This document shows positions 55,377 to 64,000 of a DNA stretch of 64,000 nucleotides, in pieces. Both the position numbers and the translations under genes were made by a program. Where the stretch lies: the NCBI RefSeq assembly GCF_029637605.1, contig NZ_CP121261.1:1054001-1118000 (forward strand), read 5' to 3'. The DNA is from Achromobacter spanius. Its GTDB lineage: Bacteria; Pseudomonadota; Gammaproteobacteria; Burkholderiales; Burkholderiaceae_B. Numbering within the stretch: position 1 is the first letter of the stretch; each line of letters begins with the position of its first letter. A model generated the notes under the pieces. It made no database searches. It was given only the letters and a program-made list of their open reading frames with translations, and had not been told where the DNA came from.

Positions 55377-57110
55377 ATGAAGAAAGTCCTGATTGCCAAC
55401 CGTGGCGAAATCGCCGTCCGCATCATCCGAGCCTGCGCCGACTACGGCGTGAAATCCGTGGCGGTCTATGCCGACGCCGATTTCGACGCGCTGCACGCGC
55501 GCATGGCCGACGAGGCCCATGGCCTGGACGGCGACCGTCCGGCGGATTCCTATCTGAATATTGACAAGCTGCTGGACGTGGCGCGTCGCAGCGGCGCGGA
55601 CGCGGTGCATCCGGGCTACGGCTTTTTGTCGGAAAGCCCCACATTCGCCCGCGCGGTGATCGACGCCGGCCTGACCTGGATCGGCCCCTCGCCCGAGACC
55701 ATCGAGCGGCTGGGCGACAAGGTCCAGGCGCGCAAGATTGCACTGGCGGTTGGTGCGCCCCTGGTGGCCGGCACGGCCGACCCCGTCAAGGGCGCCGAAG
55801 ACGTGCTGGAATTTGCGCGCGAACACGGCCTGCCCATCGCCATCAAGGCGGCATTTGGCGGCGGCGGCCGCGGCCTGAAGGTGGTGTGGCGCATGGAAGA
55901 CGTGGCTGAACTCTACGAATCGGCCGTGCGCGAAGCCGTCACCGCCTTCGGCCGTGGCGAATGCTATGTCGAACAATTTTTGGACCGCCCGCGTCACGTC
56001 GAAGCGCAGGTGCTGGCGGACCAGCACGGCAACGTGGTGGTGCTGGGCACGCGCGATTGCTCGCTGCAACGGCGCAACCAGAAGCTGGTGGAAGAAGCCC
56101 CGGCGCCGTTCCTTAGCGACGACCAGCGCCAGCGCATTCACGCGTCCGCGCGCGACATCTGCGCGCATGCGGGTTATGTCGGCGCCGGCACCGTGGAATT
56201 CCTGCTGAGCGCGTCGGGCGCCATCTCGTTCCTGGAGGTCAACACGCGCCTGCAAGTCGAGCACCCCGTCACCGAGGAAACCTGCGGGCTGGATCTGGTG
56301 GTGCAGCAACTGCGCATTGCCGATGGCCTGCCGCTGGGCTTCGACGAGGCCCCCGCGCCGCGCTGCCACGCCATTGAATTCCGCATCAACGCCGAGGACG
56401 TGGGCCGTGGCTTCCTGCCGTCGCCGGGCCGCATCGCCAGCTTTGCGCCGCCGTCCGGGCCTGGGGTGCGGGTGGACAGCGGCGTGGAGTCGGGCTCGAC
56501 CATTCCGGGCACCTTCGATTCGCTGATGGCCAAGCTGATCGTCACCGGCGCCACCCGCGAGCAAGCCATTGCCCGCGCCCGCCGCGCGCTGGCCGAGTTC
56601 CGCATCGAAGGCGTGGCGTCGGTGCTGCCGTTTCACCGCGCGGTATTGGCGCATGACGACTTCCTGGGCGATGCATCAGGCTTCAAGGTGCATACGCGCT
56701 GGATCGAAACCGACTTCGCCAACGACCTGGAAGCCGCGGTCCGACCGGAACCGCTGGGCGCCGTGACGCTGCATCGCACGGCGGTTGAAATCGATGGCCG
56801 CCGCGTGTCGCTGGGCCTGCCCGCCGAACTGCTGCGCGGCCTGCATGCCGCCGGCGCGGCTTCGGTTGACGCCGGCCAGTCCGGCGCGGCCACCGCCAAC
56901 GCCCAAAGCGTAGCGGCACCCATCGCCGGCACCATCCAGGCCTGGAAAGCCGACGACGGCGCCACGGTCAAAGAGGGCGATCTGATCGCCACGATGGAAG
57001 CCATGAAAATGGAAATGCAGGTGCTGGCGCATCGCAGCGGCGTGCTCAAGCACGAAGCGCAACCGGGCCAGGCCGTGGCGGCGGGCGCGGCGATCGGGCG
57101 CATCGACTAA
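55377..57110 (+). CDS. Biotin carboxylase fused to biotin carboxyl carrier domain
   Basis: The 577-residue protein has a biotin carboxylase (ATP-grasp) of about 450 residues: [18 protein letters not shown] opening, [22 protein letters not shown] phosphate loop, [16 protein letters not shown] and [17 protein letters not shown]. It ends in a biotinyl domain with EAMKMEM, biotin on Lys544. It charges biotin with CO2 using ATP and bicarbonate. No separate acyl-CoA carboxyltransferase gene is present. The carboxyltransferase-like PxpBC protein encoded directly before it is the natural partner. Start chosen at 55377; the open frame to 55320 overlaps PxpBC and lacks family similarity. Confidence 0.92.
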   Translation: MKKVLIANRGEIAVRIIRACADYGVKSVAVYADADFDALHARMADEAHGLDGDRPADSYLNIDKLLDVARRSGADAVHPGYGFLSESPTFARAVIDAGLTWIGPSPETIERLGDKVQARKIALAVGAPLVAGTADPVKGAEDVLEFAREHGLPIAIKAAFGGGGRGLKVVWRMEDVAELYESAVREAVTAFGRGECYVEQFLDRPRHVEAQVLADQHGNVVVLGTRDCSLQRRNQKLVEEAPAPFLSDDQRQRIHASARDICAHAGYVGAGTVEFLLSASGAISFLEVNTRLQVEHPVTEETCGLDLVVQQLRIADGLPLGFDEAPAPRCHAIEFRINAEDVGRGFLPSPGRIASFAPPSGPGVRVDSGVESGSTIPGTFDSLMAKLIVTGATREQAIARARRALAEFRIEGVASVLPFHRAVLAHDDFLGDASGFKVHTRWIETDFANDLEAAVRPEPLGAVTLHRTAVEIDGRRVSLGLPAELLRGLHAAGAASVDAGQSGAATANAQSVAAPIAGTIQAWKADDGATVKEGDLIATMEAMKMEMQVLAHRSGVLKHEAQPGQAVAAGAAIGRID

Positions 57111-57174
57111 GGCTTGAATCAACGGCGTTTTGCAGTAATCTAAGCCACTTGTTTTGGCCCTTGGCGAAAACCAA

Positions 57175-57714
57175 TTGCCCAACCTGACGCGCTTATTCGC
57201 CGTGCTTGGAAGCCTGCTGCCGTTGGCAGGGTTTGCCGACGAGCCGCCCGCATCGGACGACCCGGATGCCGCCTTCGATACCAGCGATTTTTTGTTGAAC
57301 CGGCAGGGCGTGTTCCCGGTTCCGATGGTGATCACGGAGCCCGCCGTCGGCTATGGCGGCGGCTTGTTCCATTTCCACACCTGGCAAGGCGACAAGTACC
57401 GTTACCTGGGCGCGTTGGCCCATGGCCGCGTCAACCTGGATTATTACGGCCCCCTGAACCAGGGGCGCGGCTACCAACTCAAGGGCACGATGCTGATCCA
57501 GCAATTGCTGGCGCGTATCGGCGACTCGCGCTGGTATGTGGGCCCGCGCTATTCCTACTTTGGTTCCGACGCGCGCTTCCGGGGAGAAGTGCCGGGCGAA
57601 CTCGGCAGCGCTGAACTGGGCGAACGCATCGGCAAGCTGGCCGTCGGTATCGACGTGGCGCATAGCAAGGATCAGAACGCTTTTTATATTCAGGTCGGCA
57701 GCGCCTGGCGTTAA
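57175..57714 (+). CDS. Internally deleted outer-membrane barrel protein (BamA/TamA-like surface antigen family)
   Basis: From a TTG at 57175 the frame encodes a credible signal peptide (PNLTRLFAVLGSLLPLAGFADEP), then an outer-membrane beta-barrel start (NRQGVFPVPMVITEPAVGYGGG). It ends with the family-style C-terminus VGIDVAHSKDQNAFYIQVGSAWR. Intact relatives I recall are about 350-400 residues; this is 179. The middle seems to lack two blocks, one right after GYGGG and one after VPGELGSAELG, both in frame. No ATG start and no clear ribosome site are present. It is either a decaying gene or a mini-barrel. An open frame nine codons longer begins at 57154. Confidence 0.6.
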   Translation: MPNLTRLFAVLGSLLPLAGFADEPPASDDPDAAFDTSDFLLNRQGVFPVPMVITEPAVGYGGGLFHFHTWQGDKYRYLGALAHGRVNLDYYGPLNQGRGYQLKGTMLIQQLLARIGDSRWYVGPRYSYFGSDARFRGEVPGELGSAELGERIGKLAVGIDVAHSKDQNAFYIQVGSAWR

Positions 57715-57802
57715 GCAAGCACCCGCATTATTCAGCACTGCATGGTTTGGTCACCGCAAGACGGGCACATGATTATTGAGCACTTCATTATTGGAGACGG
57801 CA

Positions 57803-58990
57803 ATGATTCCAGGGCAGGCCAGCAGGGACGAAGACGGTGAGCGGTTCTCGCTCGTGCGGGACGATGTGTTCTACCGAATCCAACAAAAAATAGGCTTGAT
57901 TCCGCCCGGCGGCGGCGGCTTCCTGCGGCGCGCCGTGCTCTACGCGATGGTCGCCTGGCTGCCCTTGGTGATCGTGGCCTGGTTGGCGGGCACCGCCATC
58001 GACCCGGCGGGCGGCGCGGAACCCTTGCTGGGCCATATCGGCATCCACGTGCGCTGCCTGGTTGCCATTCCCTTGCTGGTGGTGGCCGAGGGGGTGGCGC
58101 AGCAGAACATTCCAAAAGGCGTGCGCGAGTTCAAGCGCTCGGGCCTGGTCAGTGGTGATTTGTCCGCCAGATTTGATCAAGTGCTGGCCGACATGCTGCG
58201 CCTGCGCAACCAGGTTTTTCCGTGGATCCTTATCGCCGGTCTGGTGGTGAGCTGGACGGCGGTCTTGTTCATGTCGCCCAACCTGGACGAGATGCGCTGG
58301 GCTAATACAGAAAGCCCTTTGCTGAAGTTCGGCGTGTGGTGGTTGTTGTTCGTGACACGGCCGATTTTCTCGATTCTGCTGCTGGCCTGGGTCTGGCGTC
58401 TGGTGTTGCTGGGCATATTGCTGTTTCGCATTGCCCGCTTGCCGTTGAACCTGGTGGTGCTGCATCCCGACCGGGTGGGCGGTTTGGGTTTTCTCAGCCG
58501 CATTCCGGTGGTGTACGGGCCCATTATCTTGTCGGTGTCCGCCGTGATGGCGGGCGTATGGGCGCATGAAGTGCTTTATCACGGCGTTACCGTGCCCTCC
58601 TTATACGGGCAGATCGGGGCATTGCTGGCTGTATTGGTGTTGATGGGCGTGGCGCCCTTGCTGGTTTTCTCGCCCTTGCTGATGCGCGCAAAACGGCAAG
58701 CGCTGCTGGATTATGGCGTGTTGCTGGCGCAGCACGGACGGGCAGTGGATGATCGCTGGATACGCAAGATGGATGTGCCGGATTATCCGATGTTGAATGC
58801 GCCCGAATTGGGACCCGTGGCGGATATTCAAGCGCTATATCAATCGGTGGCGTCCATGCGCGTGGCCATTATCACCAAGTCTGTGCTGATCAAGATTCTG
58901 CTGCCGGCCGCGCTGCCATTGCTGATATTGATATCGCTGCAATGGCCGTTGAAAAGCACGCTTACCAAATTACTTTTCACGTTGTTATAA
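57803..58990 (+). CDS. Polytopic membrane protein of unknown function
   Basis: A 395-residue protein with about six predicted helices (around YAMVAWLPLVIVAWLAG, VRCLVAIPLLVVAEG, WILIAGLVVSWTAVLF, FGVWWLLFVTRPIFSILLLAW, GPIILSVSAVMAGVWA, LLAVLVLMGVAPLLVF and a last one near ILLPAALPLLILI). The soluble N-terminus contains LVRDDVFYRIQQKIGLIPPGG. No known motif is recognised. The ATG at 57803 has a GGAGAC site, better than a TTG at 57776. It lies between the shrunken barrel gene and the giant surface protein, all on the same strand. Confidence 0.78.
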   Translation: MIPGQASRDEDGERFSLVRDDVFYRIQQKIGLIPPGGGGFLRRAVLYAMVAWLPLVIVAWLAGTAIDPAGGAEPLLGHIGIHVRCLVAIPLLVVAEGVAQQNIPKGVREFKRSGLVSGDLSARFDQVLADMLRLRNQVFPWILIAGLVVSWTAVLFMSPNLDEMRWANTESPLLKFGVWWLLFVTRPIFSILLLAWVWRLVLLGILLFRIARLPLNLVVLHPDRVGGLGFLSRIPVVYGPIILSVSAVMAGVWAHEVLYHGVTVPSLYGQIGALLAVLVLMGVAPLLVFSPLLMRAKRQALLDYGVLLAQHGRAVDDRWIRKMDVPDYPMLNAPELGPVADIQALYQSVASMRVAIITKSVLIKILLPAALPLLILISLQWPLKSTLTKLLFTLL

Positions 58991-59279
58991 CGCCCATGAA
59001 AACGAGGATTCTTCTTGACAGCCCTGTCCGGCTGCGAGGTATTCTCAAACCGCAACACTCGTCACAAAGCCTTATTTCAACGTGTAACTCCTGATGCCTG
59101 CATGAATGGGCATCGTGAATTATCGGTATGCCCCGCAGGAGAATTCCATGCAGCAGGCGGTACGGTGTTGGTTGATTTCCAGTGGCTCGAATCGCGCCGC
59201 CTTGCATGTGCTGACCGCGTTTCATCCGTACTGAACTCAGGCGCTGTCTACCGACATCGATGCCAACTGGAGCCACGGA

Positions 59280-62200
59280 ATGCCACAACACCGCCGCCAG
59301 ACCTTTGCACCCTTGTCGCGCGTTCTGGCGCTGGAGCCTCGGCTGCTCTTTGACGCGGCGGGCGCGGTAGCCGCCGAACAGCAGCACACATCACAGTCGG
59401 GCGCCGATGCGTCGGGCGCCGATGCGTCGGGCGCCGATGCGTCGGACGCGCCGGATTCAAACGCCGCGCCACGCAACGTATTGGTGGTGGACGCGCGAGT
59501 GCAAGGCGCGCAGGCCTTGGCCGATAGCGCCGCGCCCGGCACGAAAGTCGTGGTGGTGGATGCCGCCAAGGATGGCGTGGCGGCGGTGCAAGCGGCGCTC
59601 GACGCCATCGGCCAGGTCGACTCCATTCAAATCCTGGGTCACGGCACACCCGGGCAAATGCAATTGGGCAGCAGTGTGTTGTCGACGCTGTCGGCGGACA
59701 CGCTGCGCACGGCGGAGTGGGGCACGCATCTCAGCCCCAACGGCGACATCCTGCTTTACGGTTGCGGCACGGGCCAGGGCGAGGACGGGCATGCCTTGCT
59801 GCAGAAAATGGCGTCGCTGACCGGCGCCGACGTCGCGGCCTCGACCAATGACACGGGCGCCGCGGCGGCTGGCGGTGACTGGGCGCTTGAGGCCTCGACC
59901 GGCCCCATCGAAAGCCGGCTGGCCGTGCTGGACGCGGCGCTGGCGGGCTACCAGGGCCTGCTGGCCAACGCCGACCCAACCCTGACGCTGGGCAGCAGTT
60001 CCGCCGACATCCTGGTGGGCGGAGACGCCGTCATCCAGGCAACCATCACCAACCCGTCCACCCAAGAGGGCTATGCGCCGTTCGTGGATGTCTTGTTACC
60101 CACCACCGGCTTTGACGGGGATGACGGCGTCAGCTTTCTTTCCGCCAGCGCATTGGGAATCAATCTGGTCAGCCACGTCGTTACCTTTGGCGCGGATGGC
60201 ACGGCCTTGCACCCCTTGGCGCGTGACGCCTCGGGCAACGCACTGGTGATCCAGGCGTCTGACTACGGCTACCGCGCCGGCGACCAACTGGTGGTGTTGG
60301 AGCTGCCGTTTGCAGGCTTCGGCAAAGACCAGCCCGCCATCGTGGTGGACATCAAGTTGCACATGAGCAACCTGGCGGACGTCAACAAAGACCACGTGGT
60401 CAGCCTGCGCAGCGGCTTCCAGTACGGCAACGACGCGCTGGACAACCCGCAGCAGGACCCGTCGCTGGTGGAAGGCGATTGGCAGACCTTCGCCATGCGC
60501 GCCACGCCATTTGAAGTGACGCAAAGCGTCGACATGGTCGAAGGCGAAACCGTCACGGGCGAGAACAGCCCACACACCTTGACGGTAAGCACCACGCCCG
60601 CACCCGGCCAGACGCTGCAGAACGTATCGCTGACCCAGACGTTGCCCGACACCATCCGCGTGCAAAGCATCACCCCCGGCGCGGGCGGCACGATCACGAG
60701 ACTGGTGCTTGCCGATGGGGTGGAGCTGACCGGCACGGTCGCCATCAACGCGGCCCTTGCGGCCTCGCCCTATGTGCAGTCCTACACCGTCAACTATGCA
60801 ACGCTTGCCGGGCCGGTCGACACCTTGGTGACCTTCTATGTGCCGCAGACGGATGCCGGCGGCGCGGCGGTGCTTAACCCCACCACGGGCGACGACCGGA
60901 CGATCACGCTGGGCCGGCCCATCGTCACCGGCGGCTGGGTGCCGCTGGACCCGCGCGACGTGCCGCCGCTGATACCGCTGGTGCCCGTGGTGGATCTTGG
61001 CGACCCCTTGGACTTCGTGGCCACCGCCGTCACCTTGCATAAAACCGGCAGCGTGGCCGTGGACACCGGTGTTGCCGGACTGTCGCCGGGCGACACGCTG
61101 GAATTCCAGTACGACATTGCCATCTCTGACTACTTCAGCTTCGGCAAGACCGTGCTGGGCGAAGGCAAGCTGACCGTGACCGATCTGCTGGGCAACGGCA
61201 TGACCTTCGACGGCACACCGGTCATGACGTTCACGCAGGATGGCGCCACCTATACCGTGGCGCTGGTCTACACGCTGGGCGCCAAAGGCCCGGCGGGCAC
61301 CACCGTCACCTTCGACCTGGCGGCGTCCGTGCGCAACGCCGGCTTGCCGCTGGCGGTGCTGGCGGGCGATCTGCACGACGGCATCCGCACGAGCGCCTCG
61401 CAGGCCACGGTTACCTACCGCGCCACGCTCGACCAGGCCTATCAGGGCACCTACCCGCAAGCCGAAATCAATGAAGGCGACAGCGTCGGCAACAGCGCGC
61501 TGCTGGAAGGCACCATCGTCGAAGACCGCGTCAACCTGGGGGACACCGAGACTGATGGCTCCGAGCTGACCCTGACAGTGCCCACGGGTGCGGTCGATAT
61601 CGGCGTGTTCCAGGTCAACGGTGTGGTGGTGTCGCCGTCCTACGAACTGAAGCCCGGCGACGTGGTCACGTTCGTGCTGCGTTATGACCTGCAAACGGGC
61701 GACTACGAAAACCTGAAACTCACCGCCTATCTGCCGCTGCCCCTGTTCGACACGAGCGGCGCCTGGACGAACGGCCTGGGCGACCATAAATGGTCTTACG
61801 GATTGGGCGATACGCACCCCGGCTCGGTCGTCAGCGTGACGGCCGCGGCGGGTGGCGCGCTGGTGTTCGACTTCGGCAACTACGCCATGCAGTCCGACCC
61901 CACGGGCCAGAACCGGATCGAAGTCCTGTTCACCATGCGGGCCAGCGATCAACCCTTTGCGGACCAGCGTTCCATCACGGTGCTGGGGCAATCGACCCAG
62001 CTCACCACCATCGGCCAACAGCAGTTGGTCAGCGCTGACTCGGTATTGATCCAATCAGTGGCCGAACCGGTGCTGGACATCAAGCACGGGGTGGTGGCGT
62101 CCACGGGCGGAACGGTCACCGGCACGACCGGCACCTGGTCCGGCGCGGGCACCACGGGCTCGGCCTTCACGGGTAGCGTCACGGACCTGGACGCGCTGGA

Positions 62201-64000
62201 GGGCACGGTGGCGGGCATGGACGCGGGCGATATCCTGCGCCTGGCGACCGGCATCGAGAACAGCGGCGGTGGCGGCGCCTACGACGTGGCCACCACGCTG
62301 CAATTGCCGCCTGGCCTGGATTTCCTGGGCGGCAGCCTGGCCGCCGCCAACCTGCGCTTGGCCCGGGGCGACGGCACGCTGCTGCAACTGAATGTGGACT
62401 ACGCCGTTTCCGGCAACACCATCACCTTTCTGGACGCGGGCGGGCAGGCCACGCTGCTCGCCGGGCGCGCCGGCTCGGCGGCCGACCTTGCCGGGCAGAA
62501 CGTCGTCATCATTACCTATGACACCGTCGCCAGCGCCACCGTCAACGCCAGCCAGAACCTGCAAAGCACCGCCATCCTGACCCGCTACGCCAGCGTCGAA
62601 GGCGGCACCGACTTCACCCCCACCGACCTGACCGACACGGCCGACGCCGTGGTTGCCGCGCCCACCGTCTCCATCGGTTATGCCGGCGGCTCGCTGGACG
62701 CGGGCGACTCCAACGCGCCCCACACGTCCGGCAGCAACCTGGTGGTGGGCGAGCGCATGCTCTACGACATCATCGTGACGCTGCCCGAAGGCGTCACGCA
62801 GAACCTGCGCCTGGAAGACCTGATTCCCGCCGGCATGGGCCTGGACGCGAGCTTTGGCAACGGCGGCTATCAACTCATCACCACCACGGCCGGTAGCACC
62901 GCGCTGACGGCGGACTTCGCCGGCACGGTGGCGGTGGCGTCCCTGACGGGCATTGGCGGCACGGCCGGTGTGGATGGCACGGACGTGCGTCTGAGCTTCA
63001 GCGCCAGCTCCGCCGCCGGCAACAACATCGCGGGCGACAACCGCTTTGTGATCCGCGTGGCCCTGGTGGCGCTGGACGTGTCGTCCAACCAGACGGGTGC
63101 GGTGCGCACGCACGACGCACAACTGGTCTACAGCGACCCCGACACCGACACCCCAAACGGCGCTACGCCGTCCGACCGCAATGTGGCCGCGCAGGGCACG
63201 CGGCCCTCGATCAACATTGTTGAGCCCACCTTGAACCTGACACAGTCTGCGGTCAGCTCAGGCTCGGCGGTGGGCGTGGACCGGGGCGATGTGCTGACCT
63301 ATACCGTCACCATCGGCAACGGCACGGCAGCCACCGACGTCGACGCCTTTGACGTGACCGTGCAAAACGTGTTGCCCTCTGAACTGTCCGGCGCACAGAT
63401 ACTGGGCGTCACGCTGTACGGCGGCGCCACCTTGACCGGCGGGGATTTCGTCATCGTCAACGGCGTGTTGCAAACCACCGATGGCGCCAAGCTTGATATT
63501 CCCAAGGGCGCGACGGTGGTGCTGCGCTTCTCGGGCACGCTGGATGCCACCACCGGCATCACCGGGTCTGTCGACAACCAGGTGAGCGTGCAGTGGACCA
63601 GCATGGACGGGGCCGCGGCGAACGAACGCACGGGCACGGGCGGCGTGAATGACTACGCCCTTACCAACACCTTGTCCGAGCGCGTGGCGGCGGACGCCAC
63701 CATCAGCCACGTGGGCGGGCTGGCGGATACGGCGGCCGGTTCCCCGTCCACCGCCGATCCGCAAGACGTGGCCGTGGGCGAGATCATCCACTACCGCGTG
63801 GCCTTCGTGGTGCCGGAAGGCACCGACCCGAACGCCGCCATCCGCGTGGTCTTGCCACAAGGCCTGACCTTCATGAACGACGGCTCCGCCACCTTGGCCT
63901 TCATTGCCGACGCGCTGGCCGGTGGCGGCTCTGGCATACAGACCGACCTGGCCGGGCTGATCGTGTCCGGCAACGCCTACCTGCAGGGCGGCTTCACGGA
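59280..64000 (+). CDS. Giant surface/secreted protein with LEPRxLF and DUF4347 domains (C-terminus off the window)
   Basis: The frame opens at 59280 (GGAG seven bases upstream) and stays open to the right edge, 1573 codons. Residues 18-27 are LEPRLLFDAA, the N-terminal signature of large repeat adhesins that leave by a type I system. Residues 41-55 are three GADAS repeats from a 15-base unit (59400-59444). Residues 66-228 are DUF4347 (IQILGHGTPGQMQLG, ILLYGCGTGQGEDG, DVAASTNDTG). After that come beta-rich repeats of 150-250 residues resembling DUF11 domains, e.g. GDVLTYTVTIGNG, GERMLYDIIVTLPEG, GEIIHYRVAFVVPEG. There is no ordinary signal peptide. It is almost free of Cys. A C-terminal secretion signal should lie beyond the window. 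Confidence 0.88.
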   Translation, partial: MPQHRRQTFAPLSRVLALEPRLLFDAAGAVAAEQQHTSQSGADASGADASGADASDAPDSNAAPRNVLVVDARVQGAQALADSAAPGTKVVVVDAAKDGVAAVQAALDAIGQVDSIQILGHGTPGQMQLGSSVLSTLSADTLRTAEWGTHLSPNGDILLYGCGTGQGEDGHALLQKMASLTGADVAASTNDTGAAAAGGDWALEASTGPIESRLAVLDAALAGYQGLLANADPTLTLGSSSADILVGGDAVIQATITNPSTQEGYAPFVDVLLPTTGFDGDDGVSFLSASALGINLVSHVVTFGADGTALHPLARDASGNALVIQASDYGYRAGDQLVVLELPFAGFGKDQPAIVVDIKLHMSNLADVNKDHVVSLRSGFQYGNDALDNPQQDPSLVEGDWQTFAMRATPFEVTQSVDMVEGETVTGENSPHTLTVSTTPAPGQTLQNVSLTQTLPDTIRVQSITPGAGGTITRLVLADGVELTGTVAINAALAASPYVQSYTVNYATLAGPVDTLVTFYVPQTDAGGAAVLNPTTGDDRTITLGRPIVTGGWVPLDPRDVPPLIPLVPVVDLGDPLDFVATAVTLHKTGSVAVDTGVAGLSPGDTLEFQYDIAISDYFSFGKTVLGEGKLTVTDLLGNGMTFDGTPVMTFTQDGATYTVALVYTLGAKGPAGTTVTFDLAASVRNAGLPLAVLAGDLHDGIRTSASQATVTYRATLDQAYQGTYPQAEINEGDSVGNSALLEGTIVEDRVNLGDTETDGSELTLTVPTGAVDIGVFQVNGVVVSPSYELKPGDVVTFVLRYDLQTGDYENLKLTAYLPLPLFDTSGAWTNGLGDHKWSYGLGDTHPGSVVSVTAAAGGALVFDFGNYAMQSDPTGQNRIEVLFTMRASDQPFADQRSITVLGQSTQLTTIGQQQLVSADSVLIQSVAEPVLDIKHGVVASTGGTVTGTTGTWSGAGTTGSAFTGSVTDLDALEGTVAGMDAGDILRLATGIENSGGGGAYDVATTLQLPPGLDFLGGSLAAANLRLARGDGTLLQLNVDYAVSGNTITFLDAGGQATLLAGRAGSAADLAGQNVVIITYDTVASATVNASQNLQSTAILTRYASVEGGTDFTPTDLTDTADAVVAAPTVSIGYAGGSLDAGDSNAPHTSGSNLVVGERMLYDIIVTLPEGVTQNLRLEDLIPAGMGLDASFGNGGYQLITTTAGSTALTADFAGTVAVASLTGIGGTAGVDGTDVRLSFSASSAAGNNIAGDNRFVIRVALVALDVSSNQTGAVRTHDAQLVYSDPDTDTPNGATPSDRNVAAQGTRPSINIVEPTLNLTQSAVSSGSAVGVDRGDVLTYTVTIGNGTAATDVDAFDVTVQNVLPSELSGAQILGVTLYGGATLTGGDFVIVNGVLQTTDGAKLDIPKGATVVLRFSGTLDATTGITGSVDNQVSVQWTSMDGAAANERTGTGGVNDYALTNTLSERVAADATISHVGGLADTAAGSPSTADPQDVAVGEIIHYRVAFVVPEGTDPNAAIRVVLPQGLTFMNDGSATLAFIADALAGGGSGIQTDLAGLIVSGNAYLQGGFT

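Noticed and set aside
59015..59353. A 112-codon plus-strand frame before and into the giant surface protein.
   Set aside because: No family features, no good ribosome site, and it overlaps the start of the LEPRxLF protein in another frame.
59400..59444. The GADAS triplet repeat considered as a possible CRISPR-like or separate repeat element.
   Set aside because: It is an in-frame 15-base coding repeat inside the surface protein with no spacers.
60096..62054. A 652-codon open frame on the minus strand within the giant surface protein gene.
   Set aside because: Mirror frame of a beta-rich repeat protein; composition is that of antisense high-GC DNA, while the plus-strand frame shows DUF4347 and repeats.

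Overview
The window is GC-rich, gene-dense chromosomal DNA of a betaproteobacterium, most likely Achromobacter or a close Alcaligenaceae/Bordetella relative. This rests on protein style and gene neighbourhoods, not on a marker gene. I saw no rRNA, tRNA, CRISPR array, insertion sequence or phage gene. Most genes are packed head to tail, very often with 4-base ATGA stop/start overlaps.

Layout. (1) 1-12825, all minus strand: a catabolic island. A FadR-type regulator is followed by a dipeptide-type ABC transporter (binding protein, two permeases, two ATPases), a soluble beta-propeller protein, a TRAP transporter (DctP, DctQ, DctM), a CitE-like lyase and a thiamine-diphosphate enzyme cut by the left edge. 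(2) 12826-16299: an operator palindrome, two broken Crp/Fnr regulator pieces in reversed order, an HSL-type hydrolase, a DUF4202 gene and a ProQ/FinO RNA chaperone with a clear terminator. (3) 16349-21491: an L-lactate-permease-like transporter with a pentapeptide repeat, a membrane metallophosphoesterase, and a TonB-dependent siderophore receptor behind a Fur-box-like site.

(4) 21505-40688, minus strand: an eight-gene trehalose/alpha-glucan operon in the order glgA, glgE, treS-maltokinase, glgB, glgX, treZ, malQ, treY. Trehalose is isomerised to maltose, phosphorylated, polymerised by GlgE and branched by GlgB. GlgX debranches, and TreY/TreZ release trehalose again. No glgC or phosphorylase lies in the cluster. 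GlgE carries an extra N-terminal amylase-like domain that seems to have lost its catalytic residues. (5) 41005-43255: a thiamine-diphosphate oxidase/decarboxylase-like enzyme and a PRC-barrel protein.

(6) 43302-48177, minus strand: a five-gene membrane-lipid operon (YbhP-like nuclease/phosphatase fold, cardiolipin synthase ClsB, YbhN-like membrane protein, DUF3182 ATP-grasp-like protein, alpha/beta hydrolase). (7) 48476-52095: an RraA-family protein, two small envelope proteins, and a His-rich DUF2946 protein with a PepSY membrane protein. (8) 52071-57110: a FadR-type regulator divergent from pxpA, a pxpB-pxpC fusion and a biotin carboxylase-BCCP fusion. (9) 57175-64000: a shrunken outer-membrane barrel gene, a polytopic membrane protein, and the first 1573 codons of a very large DUF4347/LEPRxLF surface protein that runs off the right edge.

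The best candidates for undescribed biology are the DUF3182-containing lipid operon, the biotin-carboxylase-linked Pxp cluster, and the GlgE protein with a dead amylase domain.
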